8,611 nucleotides of DNA. Origin: an uncultured Ruminococcus sp. GTDB lineage: Bacteria > Bacillota > Clostridia > Oscillospirales > Acutalibacteraceae. The DNA is taken from NCBI GenBank assembly GCA_902772795.1, contig CACYBZ010000239.1:1-8611 (forward strand), written 5' to 3'. Each line of letters begins with the position of its first letter. Position 1 is the stretch's first letter. The translations under genes and the position numbers were made by a program. This document shows positions 5,151-8,611 of this stretch, one piece after another. The notes beneath the pieces are model-generated. The model did no database searches. It had not been told where the DNA came from and saw nothing but the letters and a program-made list of their open reading frames with translations.

Positions 5151-6230
5151 ATGAAAAAGTATAAGGTTGGTATCATCGGTGCGACAGGTATGGTCGGACA
5201 AAGATTTTCCCTTTTGCTGGAGAATCACCCGTGGTTTGAAGTTGTGGTGCTGGCAGCGAGCAAACGTTCCGCAGGCAAGACCTACAAAGAGGCAGTCGGT
5301 CATAAATGGGCAATGACATCTCCTATACCTGAAAAGTTCGCCGACATGGTGGTTATGGACGCAAGCGAGGTAGAAAGCGTAGCAAGTCAGGTAGATTTTG
5401 TTTTTTGTGCGGTCGATATGAAGAAAGACGAAATCAGAGCGTTGGAAGAAGCCTATGCAAAGGCAGAATGTCCTGTTATGTCCAACAACAGTGCCAACAG
5501 ACACACCCCTGATGTACCCATGATTATTCCTGAAATCAACGCTGACCACGCAAAAATCATTCCTGCACAGAGAAAGCGTCTTGGTACGAAAAAAGGCTTT
5601 ATTGCCGTAAAGTCGAACTGTTCTTTGCAGAGCTATGTTCCTGCGGTTCACCCGTTGATGGACTTAGGCGTAAAGAAAGTACTGGCTTGTACGTATCAGG
5701 CTATTTCGGGAGCAGGAAAAACATTCAAGTCCTGGCCTGAGATGATAGACAATGTTATTCCGTATATCGGCGGTGAGGAAGAAAAGTCGGAGAAAGAGCC
5801 GTTGAAAATCTGGGGACACATTGAAGGTGATGTGATTGTCGATACACAGGTACCCTCCATTACAGCACAGTGTATCCGGGTTCCTGTAAGTGACGGTCAT
5901 ACCGCAGCGGTATTTGTCGAACTGGAAAAGAAAGTTTCCATGGACGAAATCATTTCCCGATGGGAAAACTATAAGGGCAGAGCACAGGAACTCAATCTTC
6001 CCTCAGCACCCAAACAGTTCTTACACTATTTCACCGAGCCTGACAGACCGCAGATTAACAGTGAAAGAAATCTGGAAAACGGTATGGCAGTTTCCATAGG
6101 CAGACTGAGAGAAGATACACAATATACTATCAAATTCGTATGTATGTCACATAACACGCTGAGAGGTGCGGCAGGCGGAGCTGTTCTTATGGCGGAACTG
6201 CTTTGTGCCGAGGGTTATCTTGACGACTGA
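5151..6230 (+). CDS. asd: Aspartate-semialdehyde dehydrogenase, archaeal/fungal-type
   Basis: A 359-residue enzyme that reduces L-aspartyl-4-phosphate to L-aspartate-4-semialdehyde with NADPH, the branch-point step towards lysine/diaminopimelate, threonine and methionine. The N-terminal nucleotide-binding motif is GATGMVG (10-16). SNNSANR (111-117) is the phosphate-binding loop region. The catalytic nucleophile is Cys157 in KSNCS, and the general base is His250 in DGHTAAVFVE. The SNCS context, GHIEGDVIV (222-230) and the length point to the subfamily typical of archaea and fungi rather than the enterobacterial or Bacillus type. AGGAGG at 5138-5143 with 7-nt spacing sets the ATG. It is the first gene of the operon, 33 bp before dapA. 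Confidence 0.96.
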   Translation: MKKYKVGIIGATGMVGQRFSLLLENHPWFEVVVLAASKRSAGKTYKEAVGHKWAMTSPIPEKFADMVVMDASEVESVASQVDFVFCAVDMKKDEIRALEEAYAKAECPVMSNNSANRHTPDVPMIIPEINADHAKIIPAQRKRLGTKKGFIAVKSNCSLQSYVPAVHPLMDLGVKKVLACTYQAISGAGKTFKSWPEMIDNVIPYIGGEEEKSEKEPLKIWGHIEGDVIVDTQVPSITAQCIRVPVSDGHTAAVFVELEKKVSMDEIISRWENYKGRAQELNLPSAPKQFLHYFTEPDRPQINSERNLENGMAVSIGRLREDTQYTIKFVCMSHNTLRGAAGGAVLMAELLCAEGYLDD

Positions 6231-6263
6231 TAAAAGAAAGTTGACACGGGGAGGTCATTCATT

Positions 6264-7154
6264 ATGAAGAAGCCTGTTTTTACAGGAAGTTGTGTCGCTA
6301 TCGTTACACCGATGAACTATGACGGCACTGTCAATTATGACGAATACGGCAGATTGATTGAATTTCAGATAGAGAACGGTACAGACGCTATTGTCACCTG
6401 TGGAACGACGGGAGAATCCGCCGTTATGAACCACAAGGAACATTGTGAAGTTATCGAATACACCGTCAAGAAAGTTGACGGCAGAATTCCTGTCATTGCG
6501 GGTACAGGCAGTAACGACACCGCCTATGCCGTCGAACTGACACAGGAAGCCAAAAATCTGGGTGCGGACGCTGTACTGTCCGTCACTCCTTATTACAACA
6601 AAACGTCACAGAGCGGACTTGTCCAGCATTTCAACACGATTGCCAATGCGGTAGATATTCCCATGATTCTGTACAATGTTCCCAGCAGAACAGGTTGCTG
6701 TATCAAACCCGAAACCTATGCCGAACTGTGTAAGAATCCGAACATTGTGGCAGTCAAAGAGGCAAGCGACAAAATCGGCAGTGTTGCCGAAACGCTGGCA
6801 TTGTGCGGGGACAATCTCGACCTGTATACAGGTTGTGATGATATGACTGTTCCTGTCATGTCGTTGGGGGGAAAAGGTGTCATTTCCGTATTTGCCAACG
6901 TGTGTCCGAAAGAAATGCACGAAATCACACAGTATTGTCTTGACGGCAATTTTGCTGAGGGGGCAAAGATGCACCTGCATTATCTGGAACTGATGAACGC
7001 ATTGTTCTGTGATGTCAACCCTATTCCCGTCAAGGAAGCCATGAACATGATGGGGTATGACTGCGGAAGATGTCGTTTGCCGTTGGTTTCCCTTACCGAA
7101 AAGAATTATCAGTATCTCAAATCCGTAATGGAAAAGTACGGACTGGTAAAATAA
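6264..7154 (+). CDS. dapA: 4-hydroxy-tetrahydrodipicolinate synthase
   Basis: A 296-residue class I aldolase-type TIM barrel of the usual DapA length. It condenses pyruvate with aspartate semialdehyde, the committed step of the diaminopimelate pathway in the cytoplasm. Visible active-site residues are Lys165 (VAVKEAS, Schiff base with pyruvate), Tyr137 (LYNVP), Thr48/Thr49 in CGTTGES, Tyr111 in TPYYNK and Arg142 in SRTG. The ATG at 6264 follows GGGGAGG (6248-6254) by 9 nt. The gap to asd is 33 bp and to dapB 27 bp, with no terminator, consistent with one transcript. Related lyases such as N-acetylneuraminate lyase share the fold, but the CGTTGES motif and dap neighbours decide for DapA. Confidence 0.96.
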   Translation: MKKPVFTGSCVAIVTPMNYDGTVNYDEYGRLIEFQIENGTDAIVTCGTTGESAVMNHKEHCEVIEYTVKKVDGRIPVIAGTGSNDTAYAVELTQEAKNLGADAVLSVTPYYNKTSQSGLVQHFNTIANAVDIPMILYNVPSRTGCCIKPETYAELCKNPNIVAVKEASDKIGSVAETLALCGDNLDLYTGCDDMTVPVMSLGGKGVISVFANVCPKEMHEITQYCLDGNFAEGAKMHLHYLELMNALFCDVNPIPVKEAMNMMGYDCGRCRLPLVSLTEKNYQYLKSVMEKYGLVK

Positions 7155-7181
7155 AATTCCGAGGAACAGGAAGTTGAAAAT

Positions 7182-7940
7182 ATGACAGATATCATTTTAA
7201 GCGGTTGTTGCGGAAAAATGGGAAGAGTTATTGTCAATGAAGTAGCCAAAAGAAATGACTGTCAGATTGTGGCAGGCGTGGATATTTTTGCCGATAACCG
7301 TTATCCGTTTCCCGTATATGACGATTTCAGCAAGGTGACAGAAAAAGCCGATGTCATTATTGATTTTTCCAACCCTGCTGTTCTGCAAGCCATGCTGGCA
7401 TATGCCGTTGACACGAAAACGCCGTGTGTCATATGTACGACAGGCTATTCTGCGGAACAAGTAGAGGATATCAGAAAGGCATCGCAACAGACAGCCATAT
7501 TCTATTCCCGAAATATGTCATTAGGCATTAATCTGCTGATTGAACTTTCCAGACAGGCAGAAAAAGTGTTGGGAACAGCATTTGACGTGGAGATTGTGGA
7601 GAAACACCACAATCAGAAAGTTGACGCTCCCAGCGGAACAGCGTTGATGATTGCGGACGCTATTGCCCAGACCATGGAAAACGAACCGCAGTATGTCTAT
7701 GACAGACACGCATATCGCAGGAAAAGGGAACAGAAAGAAATCGGTATTCATGCTGTCCGTGGCGGAACTATCGTAGGGGAGCACGAAGTCATTTTTGCAG
7801 GGCACGACGAAGTATTGACGATTACACACCAGGCACAGTCGAAAGAAGTGTTTGCGGTAGGGTCGATTAATGCAGGAATTTATCTTGACGGCAAAGCCTG
7901 CGGAATGTATGATATGTCCGATATGTTGCAGGAAAAATAA
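7182..7940 (+). CDS. dapB: 4-hydroxy-tetrahydrodipicolinate reductase
   Basis: A 252-residue reductase of the usual DapB length that converts the DapA product to tetrahydrodipicolinate with NAD(P)H. The N-terminal dinucleotide-binding motif is GCCGKMG (8-14). The substrate-binding signature EKHHNQKVDAPSGTA (140-154) supplies His142/His143 and Lys146, and the RGG loop lies at 193-195. AGGAAG (7168-7173) with 8-nt spacing sets the ATG at 7182. It is the third gene of the operon. The later dap steps (dapL or the acyl-blocked branch, and dapF) are not in this window, so which variant the organism uses cannot be told. Confidence 0.96.
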   Translation: MTDIILSGCCGKMGRVIVNEVAKRNDCQIVAGVDIFADNRYPFPVYDDFSKVTEKADVIIDFSNPAVLQAMLAYAVDTKTPCVICTTGYSAEQVEDIRKASQQTAIFYSRNMSLGINLLIELSRQAEKVLGTAFDVEIVEKHHNQKVDAPSGTALMIADAIAQTMENEPQYVYDRHAYRRKREQKEIGIHAVRGGTIVGEHEVIFAGHDEVLTITHQAQSKEVFAVGSINAGIYLDGKACGMYDMSDMLQEK

Positions 7941-7984
7941 TCAGACCTTGAGAACAATGGTACAATAAAGCAGGAGGCTGAACC

Positions 7985-8437
7985 ATGAGTGCTAAAATAA
8001 CAGTGGAAAGTGATGTTACGCTGGTTACACTGCACAATGCCCCGTCAGACATGAAATTTATTGCCACAGTATTTGAAGATATTGCGAATCTGAATATTGA
8101 TGTGGATATGATTTCGCTGTCACCGGTGCAGGGAACGACCACAAGTATTTCTTTCACGATACAGGACGATGACCTGATGACGCTTCTGGGTTACACATCG
8201 AAGCTGAAGAGCAGGAATATCAAGCCCATAGTGAGCAGTGGTAATTCTGTCATCAATATTTACGATGAGCATATGGAGAACACTCCGGGTGTGGCAGGAA
8301 AAATTTTCAGAGCGATTGCCGATTCCAGTGCTGATATACGAATCATCACCACATCACAGGTACAGGTATCCGTTTTGGTTACGGACGCAGTTTTTGAACA
8401 GGCATACAGTGCATTAAGTGTTTGTCTGGATTCATAA
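7985..8437 (+). CDS. Free-standing tandem ACT-domain protein, aspartokinase regulatory type
   Basis: A 150-residue protein made almost entirely of two ACT-like domains (about 11-82 and 88-150). Segments such as FEDIANLNIDVDMISLSP (30-47), TPGVAGKIFRAIADSSADI (100-118) and IITTSQVQVSVLV (120-132) match the pattern of the C-terminal regulatory half of aspartate kinases, which binds lysine or threonine. No amino-acid-kinase domain precedes it. The complete start (ATG at 7985, AGGAGG at 7972-7977) and the 44-bp gap after dapB show that it is a gene, not a fragment. It is last in the dap operon. By analogy with the separate beta subunit of Bacillus subtilis aspartokinase II, it may be a regulatory subunit or effector sensor for the pathway. 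This is inference, since no partner is encoded here. Confidence 0.9.
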   Translation: MSAKITVESDVTLVTLHNAPSDMKFIATVFEDIANLNIDVDMISLSPVQGTTTSISFTIQDDDLMTLLGYTSKLKSRNIKPIVSSGNSVINIYDEHMENTPGVAGKIFRAIADSSADIRIITTSQVQVSVLVTDAVFEQAYSALSVCLDS

Positions 8438-8458
8438 TAAAATAGTATTGTTATGAAG

Positions 8459-8500
8459 AAAGGGTGTTGTCTGACCGAAAGGAAAAGATAACACCTTTTT
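8459..8500 (+). terminator. Rho-independent terminator of the dap operon
   Basis: GGTGTTGTC (8463-8471) pairs with GATAACACC (8487-8495) with one G-U pair, extended by an outer A/T pairing zone. The internal apex carries CC-GAAA-GG (8475-8482), and five T follow (8496-8500). It starts 22 bp after the stop of the ACT gene. The GAAA-tipped apex resembles the terminator at 143-182. Confidence 0.9.
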
Positions 8501-8529
8501 GCGATTTTTCTTTGGCAAGTATTGTTTTG

Positions 8530-8611
8530 TGAGGGGCTTTGCCCCTCAACCCCATCAGGGACTCCGCCCCCGAACCCCTGTGAGGGGCTTTGCCCCTCAA
8601 CCCCATCAGGG
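8530..8611. repeat. Tandem 51-bp repeat with GGGGCTTTGCCCC palindrome, running off the window edge
   Basis: A 31-bp unit at 8530-8560 recurs identically at 8581-8611, giving a 51-bp period with a 20-bp C-rich linker (8561-8580). Each unit opens with an 8-bp stem, TGAGGGGC-TTT-GCCCCTCA. The core GGGGCTTTGCCCC (8533-8545, 8584-8596) matches 94-106 and, reversed, 43-55 at the other end of the window. The array is cut by the window edge, so its copy number is unknown. No coding frame with a start is seen. Confidence 0.85.

Noticed and set aside
6241..6246. TTGACA between asd and dapA
   Set aside because: No -10 element lies 16-18 bp downstream; that position is occupied by the dapA start region, so it is a chance match.
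7948..7966. Internal promoter before the ACT gene (TTGAGA and TACAAT)
   Set aside because: The two hexamers are only 7 bp apart, so they cannot form a promoter.

Overview
The window reads like chromosome of a gut or rumen Firmicute, most likely in the Ruminococcus/Oscillospiraceae area. The base composition is moderate, the SD sequences are strong GGAGG types, the promoters are sigma-A-like (TTGACA/TTGAAA with 17-bp spacers), and two genes best start at TTG. The intergenic DNA carries GGGGCTTTGCCCC palindromic repeats, and several proteins are of types I associate with this group. The taxonomic placement is inference.

Left part (1-1131): a mosaic of small palindromes (about 1-120) is followed by a terminator and then a leftward gene for a secreted lipoprotein with a Thr/Ser/Pro linker (212-844, minus strand). 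A 287-bp divergent intergenic region separates it from the first rightward gene. That region holds a probable leftward promoter, four TWAAC half-sites spaced 11, 11 and 10 bp (PhoP-box-like), and a strong rightward promoter.

Middle part (1132-4879): an Asn-rich N-terminal domain fused to about three membrane helices (1132-1770) ends at a strong terminator. Close behind come a divergent prolipoprotein diacylglyceryl transferase (Lgt) family membrane protein (start chosen at 1840) and a xylose-isomerase-like TIM-barrel protein (TTG start at 2681). A consensus promoter then drives nrdR and an unrecognised single-pass membrane protein (TTG start at 4070).

Right part (5050-8500): a clear diaminopimelate/lysine operon, asd-dapA-dapB, with a fourth gene encoding two aspartokinase-type ACT domains and no kinase domain. 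It runs from a TTGACA-17-TATAGT promoter to a rho-independent terminator with no visible internal terminator. asd makes aspartate semialdehyde, dapA condenses it with pyruvate, and dapB reduces the product to tetrahydrodipicolinate, feeding lysine and peptidoglycan synthesis. The ACT protein is a candidate regulatory subunit or lysine/threonine sensor. The window ends in a 51-bp tandem repeat built on the same GGGGCTTTGCCCC palindrome seen at the left end.

I see no mobile element, CRISPR array, rRNA or tRNA. The most noteworthy items are the phased TWAAC repeats, the free-standing ACT pair beside the dap genes, the Lgt-like protein with altered conserved positions, and the palindromic repeat families at both ends.
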